Shown: piece by piece, positions 6,459-12,808 of the stretch
How positions within the stretch are numbered: position 1 is the first letter of the stretch
Layout: every line of letters starts with the position of its first letter
Source of the DNA: Frankiales bacterium
GTDB lineage: Bacteria > Actinomycetota > Actinomycetes > Mycobacteriales > SCTD01
NCBI GenBank assembly: GCA_025464915.1
Contig: JAODNF010000472.1
Span: forward strand, 1 to 13,137
Direction of reading: 5' to 3'
DNA: 13,137 bases
Position numbers and translations under genes: made by a program
The notes under the pieces: generated by a model
What the model saw: only the letters and a program-made list of their open reading frames with translations
Database searches by the model: none
What the model was told of the DNA's origin: nothing

Positions 6459-7346
6459 TCAGGCGAGCTGGCGCATCGGGCTGCGCTGCTCGAGCAGCGC
6501 CACGGCCGCCCGGCCGAGCAGGTGCTCGTCGTCCTCGTGGGAGCTCGGCGGGGCCACGGAGACGCCGGCGCGCACGGTGATCGGACCGCCCTCGACGAGC
6601 TGCTGCAGCGCGAGCCGCGAGTTGACCCTCTCGACCAGGGCCACCGCGGTACTCGCGTCGGCCCGCGGCAGCAGGACCAGGAACTCGTCACCGCCCCAGC
6701 GGCCGACGACGTCCTCGGTGCGGACGCACGCCTGCAGCTGCTCGGCGACGGCGCGGAGCACGCGGTCGCCGGCGGCGTGGGAGTGCTCGTCGTTCACGCG
6801 CTTGAGCCCGTTGACGTCGATCATGGCGACGGTGATCGGCTGTCCGTGGCGCGAGCAGTGCGCCCGCCAGCTGGTGAGCTGCTCGGCGACGCCGCGCCGG
6901 TTGCGCAGGCCGGTCAGGGGGTCGTGGGCGGCGAGGACGCGCAGCTCGTCGACGAGGGCCTTCGTGCGCAGCGCAGCCTGGGTGCGGGCCAGCACCTCCT
7001 CGGCGAGGAACGGCGTGGTGAGGTAGTCGTGGGCCCCGCTGCGCAGCGCCTGGACGACGAACTCGCGCTCGGGGGTGCTCGTGACCATCACCACGGGGAC
7101 GTCCCGGGTGAGGGCGTCGCCCTTGAGCTGCTCGAGCAGCGACATGCCGTCGCCGTCGGGCAGGAAGCGGTCCAGGAGCACGACGTCCGGCGGCCAGGTC
7201 GCGGTCCACTCGAGGGCCTCGGCGCAGGTCGACGCCTCGGCGACGACGTGACCGAGCTCGCGCAGCGCCCGGGCCAGCAGGGAGCGCGCCACGCCGTCGT
7301 CCTCGACGAGCAGGATGCGTCCGGTGACGTCCTCGGCCGCGGTCAT
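6459..7346 (-). CDS. Response regulator with GGDEF diguanylate cyclase output (PleD-like Rec-GGDEF)
   Basis: Would make cyclic di-GMP from two GTP under control of a receiver domain. The 295-aa protein has a CheY-like receiver at about 10-125 with acidic Asp16/Asp17, phospho-acceptor Asp59 (VVLLDRFLPDGDG) and Thr89. The conserved Lys of the usual xKPF motif is replaced: the sequence reads DYLTTPF, with Thr111. A short helix (126-140) leads to a GGDEF domain: DPLTGLRNRRG (142-152), metal Asp177 in MIDVNGLKRVND, active site GGDEF 218-222, and inhibitory I-site RTED 209-212 five residues before it. The open frame runs far upstream through the GH113 gene, but ATG 7346 with GAAGGGA nearby fits the domain start. 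Divergent from the GH113 gene. Confidence 0.93.
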   Translation of the reverse strand: MTAAEDVTGRILLVEDDGVARSLLARALRELGHVVAEASTCAEALEWTATWPPDVVLLDRFLPDGDGMSLLEQLKGDALTRDVPVVMVTSTPEREFVVQALRSGAHDYLTTPFLAEEVLARTQAALRTKALVDELRVLAAHDPLTGLRNRRGVAEQLTSWRAHCSRHGQPITVAMIDVNGLKRVNDEHSHAAGDRVLRAVAEQLQACVRTEDVVGRWGGDEFLVLLPRADASTAVALVERVNSRLALQQLVEGGPITVRAGVSVAPPSSHEDDEHLLGRAAVALLEQRSPMRQLA

Positions 7347-7378
7347 GGGCGGGTTCCCTTCGGTGGTGCGGTCCCGTG

Positions 7379-7384
7379 ACCGTA
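7379..7384 (-). promoter_or_regulatory. Putative -10 box for the Rec-GGDEF gene
   Basis: TACGGT on the minus strand, 32 bases before the ATG, leaving room for the leader with its GAAGGGA ribosome binding site. No convincing -35 is seen; the 7395-7430 inverted repeat covers that area, so a bound regulator could replace or block it. Confidence 0.3.
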
Positions 7385-7394
7385 GGCGGGTGGA

Positions 7395-7430
7395 TCCGGG
7401 CAGGACCTGATCAGGAAGGACTAGCCCGGA
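7395..7430. repeat. Nested inverted repeats between the divergent Rec-GGDEF and GH113 genes
   Basis: Outer arms TCCGGGC (7395-7401) and GCCCGGA (7424-7430) enclose a perfect 10-bp palindrome CCTGATCAGG (7406-7415). The two dyads are centred two bases apart. They lie 49-84 bp upstream of the Rec-GGDEF start and about 160 bp or more upstream of GH113. An operator for the shared control region is the likeliest reading. Confidence 0.5.
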
Positions 7431-7437
7431 GCGGCTA
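7422..7437. repeat. Palindromic core shared with the GH16 upstream region
   Basis: TAGCC (7422-7426), six-base spacer, GGCTA (7433-7437). The same arms and spacer length occur inside the perfect palindrome at 2246-2267. It overlaps the right arm of the nested repeat at 7395-7430. Confidence 0.35.
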
Positions 7438-7538
7438 CCGGCGTCCTGCACGTCCGAGCTCCCTGCGGTAATCGTCCGGGATGTCCTGGGCAGAGAAAGG
7501 GTGCCGGCCGGCCCGCACCCCAAATCGGGTCCGCTCGT

Positions 7539-7544
7539 TACACT
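7539..7544 (+). promoter_or_regulatory. Putative -10 box for the GH113-like gene
   Basis: TACACT, 45 bases upstream of the GTG start, would give a leader of about 40 nt that includes the AAAGGA ribosome binding site. No clear -35 is seen. The remainder of the 7347-7589 gap holds no credible small gene. Confidence 0.3.
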
Positions 7545-7589
7545 CCGGACAGCCGTGCCGCCCCCGCGGTTCGACGAAAGGACCCAGAC

Positions 7590-8681
7590 GTGCGCCTCAC
7601 GATGCGACGCCTCGCCGCACCGCTCGCAGCACTGGCTGCCCTGGCGTCGGTCTCGCTGGCCCCGCAGTCCGACGCGGCGACCGCCAGGTTTCGGGCCTTC
7701 CGGGTCGGTGGTCAGCCGCTGCGCGCGGTCACGCTGACCGAGCAGCGCCAGTTCGCCGCGCTCTCGATCGCCGACTACGGCCGGCTCAAGGACGACGGCT
7801 TCAACGCGGTGACGATGTACGTCTACCGCTACCTGGACAGCGCGACGGCCAGCGAGCAGAAGACGGGCGCCTTCACGGAGCCCGACGCGGTACTCGGCCT
7901 CGCGATCGACCAGGCGCACGCTGCCGGCCTCGCGGTCCAGCTCATCCCCACGATCTGGGTCGGCACCGGTGTCGGGCCGTTCTACTGGCGTGGTGCGATC
8001 CACCCCGCCGACCACGACCTGTTCTTCGACTCCTACCGGGAGATGACCAACCACTACGCCGACCTCGCGACGCAGCACGGGGTCGAGATCTACGGCGTCG
8101 GCAGCGAGATGATCTCGCTGGAGAACGAGGTCTCGCAGTGGCAGCACACCATCAGTGACGCCCGCCAGCGCTTCAAGGGCCCCATCACCTACTTCACGGT
8201 CTACGCGACGGTCGACCGCATCAGGTGGTGGAAGTACGTCGATGTGCCGGGCGTCTCGCCCTACATGTCGCTGTCGAGCAACGCGAGCCCGGGTTACGAC
8301 GAGATCGTCAACAACTGGAAGTCCAAGCAGCTGCCCTACCTGCGCCACGACGCGGCCTACGTCGGCCGCCCGCTGCAGATCGCGGAGATCGGCTACGGCT
8401 CCGGCCCGGGCGCCGCGACCCACCCCGAGCAGCCGCCGGGGGGCCCCGCCGACGAGGCGCTCCAGGCCAACCTCTACAGGGCCATGCTCGACGTCGTCCT
8501 GCCGGACAAGTCGTTCGACGGCATCTCGTTCTGGCGCTGGTCGGCCACCGAGGCCGGCCCCGCCAACACCGGCTTCTCGCCCAAGGGCAAGCAGGCCGAG
8601 TGCGTCGTGGCCCAGCACTGGGCGGCCTCGGGCAGCAGCGCGCTGACGCAGTGCACGACCGTGGGCCGCATCGCTCTCTAG
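7590..8681 (+). CDS. Secreted GH113-like TIM-barrel glycoside hydrolase
   Basis: Probable exported retaining glycosidase of the clan GH-A TIM-barrel type; best resemblance is GH113, whose known members are beta-mannanases. The product is 363 aa. A signal peptide (about 1-30, RRLAAPLAALAAL core, cleavage near QSDAA) precedes a barrel domain. Candidate acid/base is Glu173 in GVGSEMIS and nucleophile Glu266 in AEIGYGS; FNAVTMYVY (71-79) and FWRWS (314-318) fit other barrel strands. Cys338 and Cys355 could form a disulfide. The GTG at 7590 is chosen over the ATG at 7602 because AAAGGA sits seven bases before GTG. The gene is divergent from the diguanylate cyclase and 35 bp before a GT2 gene. Substrate unknown; it could trim an endogenous exopolysaccharide instead of degrading plant mannan. 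Confidence 0.82.
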   Translation: MRLTMRRLAAPLAALAALASVSLAPQSDAATARFRAFRVGGQPLRAVTLTEQRQFAALSIADYGRLKDDGFNAVTMYVYRYLDSATASEQKTGAFTEPDAVLGLAIDQAHAAGLAVQLIPTIWVGTGVGPFYWRGAIHPADHDLFFDSYREMTNHYADLATQHGVEIYGVGSEMISLENEVSQWQHTISDARQRFKGPITYFTVYATVDRIRWWKYVDVPGVSPYMSLSSNASPGYDEIVNNWKSKQLPYLRHDAAYVGRPLQIAEIGYGSGPGAATHPEQPPGGPADEALQANLYRAMLDVVLPDKSFDGISFWRWSATEAGPANTGFSPKGKQAECVVAQHWAASGSSALTQCTTVGRIAL

Positions 8682-8703
8682 CCCCGACTCCAGGCTCGGC
8701 GCC

Positions 8704-8709
8704 TAGGCT
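8704..8709 (+). promoter_or_regulatory. Putative -10 box for a leaderless GT2 transcript
   Basis: TAGGCT lies seven bases before the GTG start in the 35-bp gap after the GH113 gene. There is no good Shine-Dalgarno. The box is part of a short direct repeat, AGGCTCGGCGCC then AGGCTCGCCCC. The same hexamer in the same position precedes hadA. Confidence 0.35.
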
Positions 8710-8716
8710 CGCCCCG

Positions 8717-9565
8717 GTGAGACCCGCCGTCGACGTCCTGGTCGTCACCCACGGCACCGCGGAGCTCACCGCGGATGCCCTGCGCCGGCTGCTCGACAGC
8801 GAGCAGGGCGTGGACCTGCGCGTGCTCGTCCACGACAACGCGTCCTCCGACGACACGGTGGCGGTGCTGGCGGCACGGGTGCCGGAGGCCGAGGTCGTCG
8901 CCGCGCCCGTCAACGCAGGCTTCGCCGCCGGGGTGAACGCCCTCGTGGCCCGCTCCAGCGCCCCGTGGCTGCTCGTGCTCAACAGCGACGCCTGGCCGGC
9001 GCCGGGCGCGGTGGGAGAGCTCGTGGCGGCGCTGCAGGCCGCCCCGCTGGCTGGGCTCTCGGCGCCTCGCCTCGAGTCCCCCGACGGTGACCTCGAGCTG
9101 TCGGCCTTCCCCTTCCCGTCGGTCCTCGGTGCCGTCCGAGCGGCGCTGCTGCGCGAGCCGCACCCGTTCGCGCCCGCCGAGGTGGACTGGGTCGTGGGCG
9201 CCTGCTGGCTGGTGCGCCGGGAGGCTGCCCTCGATGCCGGCCCGCTCGACGAGTCGCTGTTCATGTACGGCGAGGACGTCGCCTGGTGCTGGGCCCTGCG
9301 CCAGGCCGGCTGGCGGGTCCGCTACGAGCCGTCGGCCCTGGTGGTGCACGTCGGCAACGCGAGCGGCCGGGCCGCGTACGACGACACCGCGCGCACCCGG
9401 GCCTGGGTCGGCAACGACCTGCGGCTCTACCCGCGCTGGGGACGGGCGCCCCGGCTGTACCGGTGGGTGCGGGTGCTGGGCGCGCTGCGCGCGTCGCGAC
9501 TCGCGTACGACGAGGGCACCGCCGCCCACTGGCGCACGGTCGCGCGGGCCTACCGGTTGGGATGA
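8717..9565 (+). CDS. GT2-family glycosyltransferase (WbbL/rhamnosyltransferase-like)
   Basis: Cytoplasmic GT-A-fold transferase that would move a sugar from a nucleotide donor to a growing lipid-linked or surface glycan. The 282-aa protein has DVLVVTHG (6-13), VHDNASSDDT (38-47) with the nucleotide-binding Asp40, VNAGFAAGVNAL (65-76), LNSDAWP (88-94) in the DxD position, GACWLVRREA (161-170), and MYGEDVAWCWALRQAGWRVRY (183-203) with Glu186-Asp187 as the base region. This order is that of WbbL-like rhamnosyltransferases, but donor specificity cannot be assigned. No membrane segment is seen. The GTG at 8717 is chosen because the domain begins there; the long open frame further upstream is a shadow of the GH113 gene. 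Confidence 0.9.
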   Translation: MRPAVDVLVVTHGTAELTADALRRLLDSEQGVDLRVLVHDNASSDDTVAVLAARVPEAEVVAAPVNAGFAAGVNALVARSSAPWLLVLNSDAWPAPGAVGELVAALQAAPLAGLSAPRLESPDGDLELSAFPFPSVLGAVRAALLREPHPFAPAEVDWVVGACWLVRREAALDAGPLDESLFMYGEDVAWCWALRQAGWRVRYEPSALVVHVGNASGRAAYDDTARTRAWVGNDLRLYPRWGRAPRLYRWVRVLGALRASRLAYDEGTAAHWRTVARAYRLG

Positions 9566-9603
9566 CCACGAGGGCGGACGCCGGTGGTTGGAGATCCGCA
9601 CGA

Positions 9604-9647
9604 AACGCGTCCGAAGCGTTCCCCCGTTCCCGATTCGTCCCTACCGT
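9604..9647 (+). promoter_or_regulatory. Putative promoter and inverted repeat upstream of the esterase gene
   Basis: TACCGT (9642-9647) is a fair -10 with a poor TTCCCC (9619-9624) 17 bp upstream. An inverted repeat AACGC-N7-GCGTT (9604-9620) abuts the -35 and could be an operator. The leader would be about 18 nt and carries a perfect AGGAGG (9661-9666) five bases before the GTG start. Confidence 0.3.
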
Positions 9648-9671
9648 GCGGCCATCCCCTAGGAGGCCACT

Positions 9672-10640
9672 GTGCGTCACCGGATCCGGATCGTGCTCGT
9701 CCTCGTCGCCGCTGCTTTGGCGCTCAGCCCCGTCGCCCCGGCGCAGGCCTCGTCGACCTTCAGCGGCTACTACACGAACAGCTACGGGACGCTCTACTAC
9801 GAGGGCTTCGTGCCCTCGTCCTACCGTGCGGGGACGGCCCTGCCGCTCGTCGTGGCGCTGCACGGGTGCACCCAGACGACCGGTGACTTCGCCGCAGGGA
9901 CCCGGTGGAGCACCAAGGCGGAGTCGCAGGGCTTCCTGGTCGTCTACCCGCAGCAGAGCTACTACCAGAACAGCGCGCTGTGCTGGAACTGGTCGACCTG
10001 GAACGATCAGTTCCGCGGGCAGTACGAGCCGTCGCAGATCGCGGGCATCGTGGGTGTCGTGAAGTCGAGCTACACCGTCGACCCGAAGCGGGTCTTCGTC
10101 ACCGGCATCTCCGCGGGTGGCGCGATGTCGGTGATCATGGCCGCGACCTATCCCGACGTCTTCGCCTCCGCCAGCATCTCGGCCGGCTGCGAGTACGACG
10201 GCTACCCGTGTGGTTCCTCGGGCGGGCAGTCGCCGACGACCTCGGGCAACGAGGCCTACAGCGCCATGGGCGGGTACGCCCGCAGCGTGCCCGTCCAGGT
10301 CTTCCAGGGGACGTCCGACAGCGTCGTCCCGCCGGTCAACGGCGGCCAGGTCATCTCGCAGTGGGCGCAGACCGACGACCGCGCCAGCGACGGGATCGAC
10401 AACAACAACATCGACGACGTCGCCGACGCGACCACGAGCGGCACGGTCCCAGGTGGTCGGGCATGGACGCGCTACACCTACAAGGACGGGGCGGGTGCGC
10501 CCGTCCTGGAGAAGACCCTCGTCACCGGGATGGGCCACGCCTGGAGCGGCGGCTGCTCCTGCGGCTCCTACACCGACCCGTCCGGCCCGGACGCGACGTC
10601 GCTCGCCTGGACCTGGTTCGCGGCCCACCCCAAGCCCTGA
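9672..10640 (+). CDS. Secreted PHB-depolymerase/feruloyl-esterase-type esterase
   Basis: Extracellular alpha/beta-hydrolase of the Esterase_phd (PHB depolymerase, LpqC-like, CE1-related) family, acting on polyester or on acyl/feruloyl esters of polysaccharide. The 322-aa product has a signal peptide (1-26, cleavage APAQA/SS). The catalytic set is complete: oxyanion motif LHGCTQT (63-69), nucleophile Ser147 in GISAG, Asp216 in GTSDSVVP, His289 in GMGHAWSGG. Cys66 and Cys104 may pair as in PHB depolymerases; Cys173/180 and 295/297 are other disulfide candidates. An Asp/Asn-rich stretch (235-250) between the Asp and His could bind metal. No substrate-binding C-terminal domain is present. The start is decided by AGGAGG five bases before GTG. 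It stands alone between GT2 and a convergent methyltransferase. Confidence 0.92.
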   Translation: MRHRIRIVLVLVAAALALSPVAPAQASSTFSGYYTNSYGTLYYEGFVPSSYRAGTALPLVVALHGCTQTTGDFAAGTRWSTKAESQGFLVVYPQQSYYQNSALCWNWSTWNDQFRGQYEPSQIAGIVGVVKSSYTVDPKRVFVTGISAGGAMSVIMAATYPDVFASASISAGCEYDGYPCGSSGGQSPTTSGNEAYSAMGGYARSVPVQVFQGTSDSVVPPVNGGQVISQWAQTDDRASDGIDNNNIDDVADATTSGTVPGGRAWTRYTYKDGAGAPVLEKTLVTGMGHAWSGGCSCGSYTDPSGPDATSLAWTWFAAHPKP

Positions 10641-10649
10641 GGCCTGCTT

Positions 10650-10729
10650 CCGAACGGGTTCGACCTGCTTCGGCAGCCGCCCAGGCTGCAACGGGTCGGC
10701 CGGGATCGCCTGGGCTGCGACCGGTTCGG
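10650..10729. terminator. Repeat-dense convergent gap, likely bidirectional terminator
   Basis: The 93 bp between the esterase stop and the converging methyltransferase stop hold three dyads. CCGAAC (10650-10655) pairs with GTTCGG (10724-10729). GCCCAGGC (10679-10686) pairs with GCCTGGGC (10708-10715) across a 21-base loop. CTGC-TTCG-GCAG (10665-10676) is a short hairpin with a stable UUCG loop. None is followed by a T-run. The position between converging genes supports termination on both strands. Confidence 0.4.
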
Positions 10730-10733
10730 GAGC

Positions 10734-11621
10734 TCAGGCGGTGGTGAACCAGAAGGTGAAAGCCCGGCGGTCGACCGGGTCGTCGCCGGTGAGCCGGTCG
10801 AACAGCGGATCGGTGAGAGCCAGCAGCTCGGGGCGGGTCGTGCAGTAGCCACCGGCGAGCACCGGGTCGATGAACGGCGCGCCCGCGATCAGGTAGGCGG
10901 CCAGCAGGTACTGCTCGCTGAACCAGAACGTCGACCACTCCGGCAGGTAGTCGCTCGGCAGCAGGATGTCGTGGATGCCGACCCGCACGCCCTTCGGCAG
11001 GTTCGGCAGCGCGTCCAGGAGGAACGCGGTCGCATCGGAGTTGGTGAAGACGCGGTGGCTGTTGTCGACGAACACCACGTCGCCGGCCTCGAGGTCGTCG
11101 TACACGCCGGTGGTCAGCTCGTACGGGCGACGGATCACGTCGTCGCACAGCGCGTCGATCTCGGCACGCGGGTTCGGGTCGATGCTGGTGATGCGGGTGC
11201 GCAGGCCGCCGTCACGCTTCGCCTGGGCGACGAAGGTGGTGCTGATGCCGGAACCGGTCTCGACGTAGCGCCTGGGGTCGAGGTCGCGCAGCGTCGCGTA
11301 GAGCAGGGCCGCGTCGAGGCCGGGCAGGTACTGGCTCAGCCAGTACGGCTGCCCCGGCTGCTGCTGGCGCAGCGGCACCCGTGCCAGGTCGTCCGCGTAG
11401 TGCGCGACCCGGAGCAGCTGCTGGCGGTACGTGCCCTCGAAGCGGGACAGGTACGCCGCGATGCGCGCGTGCTCCGGCTTGCCGTAGCCCCACCGCGGGG
11501 AGGGGTCCGCGGACGGCGGGTAGTTGAGGGTGATCGTCGGGAGGGGCTCGGTGCGCCTGGCCAGCGCGGAAGCGACCTGGTGGACGCGTGGCTTCACGCG
11601 CTGCTTGAACTCGTGGAGCAC
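10734..11621 (-). CDS. Class I SAM-dependent methyltransferase-like protein
   Basis: A 295-aa cytoplasmic protein with a Rossmann-type methyltransferase core in its middle. Motif I reads YVETGSGISTTF (119-130), the acidic end of beta 2 is Asp148 in ITSIDPNPR, and a later strand reads GDVVFVDNSHR (180-190) followed by GIHDILLPSDY (215-225), which resembles Methyltransf_24/CmcI-type proteins. An N-terminal extension of about 100 residues is unassigned. Neighbouring glycosyltransferases suggest methylation of a sugar or glycan intermediate, by inference. The GTG at 11621 is forced, since an in-frame TGA lies at 11639-11637 with no other start between. There is no room for a normal ribosome binding site, so the mRNA is likely leaderless. 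Confidence 0.82.
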   Translation of the reverse strand: MLHEFKQRVKPRVHQVASALARRTEPLPTITLNYPPSADPSPRWGYGKPEHARIAAYLSRFEGTYRQQLLRVAHYADDLARVPLRQQQPGQPYWLSQYLPGLDAALLYATLRDLDPRRYVETGSGISTTFVAQAKRDGGLRTRITSIDPNPRAEIDALCDDVIRRPYELTTGVYDDLEAGDVVFVDNSHRVFTNSDATAFLLDALPNLPKGVRVGIHDILLPSDYLPEWSTFWFSEQYLLAAYLIAGAPFIDPVLAGGYCTTRPELLALTDPLFDRLTGDDPVDRRAFTFWFTTA

Positions 11622-11627
11622 CCCGCG

Positions 11628-11637
11628 ACCGTACCCT
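11628..11637. promoter_or_regulatory. Overlapping divergent -10 boxes (leaderless promoters)
   Basis: In the 23-bp gap between the GTG at 11621 (minus) and the ATG at 11645 (plus), the plus strand reads ACCGTACCCT. Minus-strand TACGGT (11633-11628) lies six bases before its GTG, and plus-strand TACCCT (11632-11637) lies seven bases before its ATG. The two hexamers share the TA at 11632-11633. The -35 regions would fall inside the opposite coding sequences, and no good -35 match was found there. Confidence 0.45.
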
Positions 11638-11644
11638 CAGGCCG

Positions 11645-12799
11645 ATGCAGTGGCTGGTGGTGCGCGGGACGAGCAGCCTGCTCCTGCCCCCGGGTGGGCA
11701 CGCGCTGACGGGACCGCGGCGACGGACCTGGGACGGCGGCCGGCTGGTGGCGGACGTCGAGGTGCCGGCCACCAGGACGCCGCACGGCTGGCGCTTCGAG
11801 GGAACCGCCGAGGTCGACGTGCTGGTCGGTCCCGAGCCGGTCGCTGCGCCCCCGCTGACGGTCCTCGGGTCGTTCGAGACGCTCGACCTCGGACGGCTGC
11901 TCGTCGGGGGGCAGGTCCTCGACACCCGCCTCGGCGTGCCGTCCGAGCAGACAGGGCTGCAGGTCTGGCGGATCGCGAGGCACCACGGCGGTGCGTACTG
12001 GGACGGCGTCGCAGGCGTGGTCGCCGCCTGGGTCCGCGAGCGGCTCGGGCAGCCGCACGACGAGCTGACGCACACCAGGTTCGTGGCCGACGGTGTGCTG
12101 CTGCTCGCGGCTCTCGGCGAGGACCGGACCGACGCGCTCGAGCCGTTGCGCGCCGGCGACTGGTTCGTCCACGACTCGCACGACGACGGCAGCGACCGGG
12201 TCCTCAACACGCACCTGATCTCGCTGCTGGCCCTGCGTGCGGCGGGGTACGACGACCCGCGGGGGGTCGCCGAGCTGCACCGCGCCGTGTCCCGTGCCGG
12301 GGGGCCGCGGTCGTGGGCACACGGGATCGACCTGCTCGCCGGTGACGTGGCTGCCGGCTTTCTCCCCAGGCACCCCGTGTTCACCGGCCACACCCATGCC
12401 GCGGAGGTGCGCGCCGCACGTCAGCGGCACCGCGACGGGTCACTCGTCCTGCCGGGCGGTCGCACCGGCCGCGACGTCCGTGACCAGCCCGCCCCGGCCT
12501 ACCACACGGTCAACACCGCAGACCTCGCGTCGTACGCCATGGCGACCTCAGATCCCTTGGTGCGCAAGGCATCTGAGGCTGCCACCCGCTATGCGCTGGT
12601 CAGCGGGCACTGGCGCGGGCTGCTCCGGGACCGCGACCCGATCACGCTGCTGGTGCCCTCGGTGCTGTGGCGGCTGGGGCAGCGGCACCAGGCGGAGCGC
12701 TGGGCGGCACGGCTGGTCGCGCAGGGCTGGGCTCCGGCGCTGGGCTGGCCCGGCCATCTCGACCGCCCGTGGCAGCTGCTGCCCGCCGGCTGCCTCTAG
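11645..12799 (+). CDS. Unrecognised 384-aa protein, possible (alpha/alpha)-barrel glycan enzyme
   Basis: No family is recognised with confidence. No signal peptide or membrane segment is seen, so it is probably cytoplasmic. About 1-75 is beta-rich with many charged and Gly/Pro turns (VVRGTSSLLLPPGG, ADVEVPATRT). From about 100 on it is helical, with repeated Leu/Ala helices and conserved-looking polar clusters: WFVHDSHDDGSDRVLNTHLI (173-192), GHTHAAEVRAA (248-258), YHTVNTADLASYAMA (286-300), PSVLWRLGQ (338-346). Helical hairpins alternating with NTH- and NTA-type turns recall (alpha/alpha)6 toroids such as glycoside hydrolases or C5-epimerase-like domains, but that is a guess. It is flanked by a divergent methyltransferase and a GT4 gene nine bases downstream, which points to glycan metabolism. 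ATG 11645 follows a TACCCT box; no ribosome binding site is seen. Confidence 0.8.
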   Translation: MQWLVVRGTSSLLLPPGGHALTGPRRRTWDGGRLVADVEVPATRTPHGWRFEGTAEVDVLVGPEPVAAPPLTVLGSFETLDLGRLLVGGQVLDTRLGVPSEQTGLQVWRIARHHGGAYWDGVAGVVAAWVRERLGQPHDELTHTRFVADGVLLLAALGEDRTDALEPLRAGDWFVHDSHDDGSDRVLNTHLISLLALRAAGYDDPRGVAELHRAVSRAGGPRSWAHGIDLLAGDVAAGFLPRHPVFTGHTHAAEVRAARQRHRDGSLVLPGGRTGRDVRDQPAPAYHTVNTADLASYAMATSDPLVRKASEAATRYALVSGHWRGLLRDRDPITLLVPSVLWRLGQRHQAERWAARLVAQGWAPALGWPGHLDRPWQLLPAGCL

Positions 12800-12802
12800 C
12801 CT
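12797..12802 (+). promoter_or_regulatory. Putative -10 box overlapping the upstream stop codon
   Basis: TAGCCT, whose TAG is the stop codon of the 384-aa gene, lies six bases before the GT4 GTG. The GAGG that overlaps the start codon is too close to act as a Shine-Dalgarno, so leaderless start or re-initiation after the upstream stop are the options. Confidence 0.33.
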
Positions 12803-12808
12803 GCTGAG

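Noticed and set aside
4282..7026. A 914-codon plus-strand open frame opposite fadE5 and the GGDEF gene
   Set aside because: It is antisense to two genes with intact family motifs, has low-complexity Val/Gly/Arg/Leu content typical of a GC-rich shadow frame, and carries no recognisable domain.
7347..7589. Possible c-di-GMP riboswitch or small RNA beside the cyclase
   Set aside because: Inverted repeats exist, but I cannot match them to the GEMM aptamer or any other known fold by eye.
7347..8618. Long N-terminal extension of the Rec-GGDEF frame, to 719 codons
   Set aside because: The extension is antisense to the GH113 gene. ATG 7346 with a Shine-Dalgarno falls exactly at the receiver start.
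9641..9834. CTACCGTGCGG repeated at 9641 and again near 9822, with a similar TCGTCC before each
   Set aside because: One copy is in the leader and the other codes for SSYRAG in the esterase. The match is short and no function suggests itself.
9261..10691. A 476-codon minus-strand frame over GT2 and the esterase
   Set aside because: Shadow of two clear plus-strand genes; Arg/Gly/Val-rich and without a domain.
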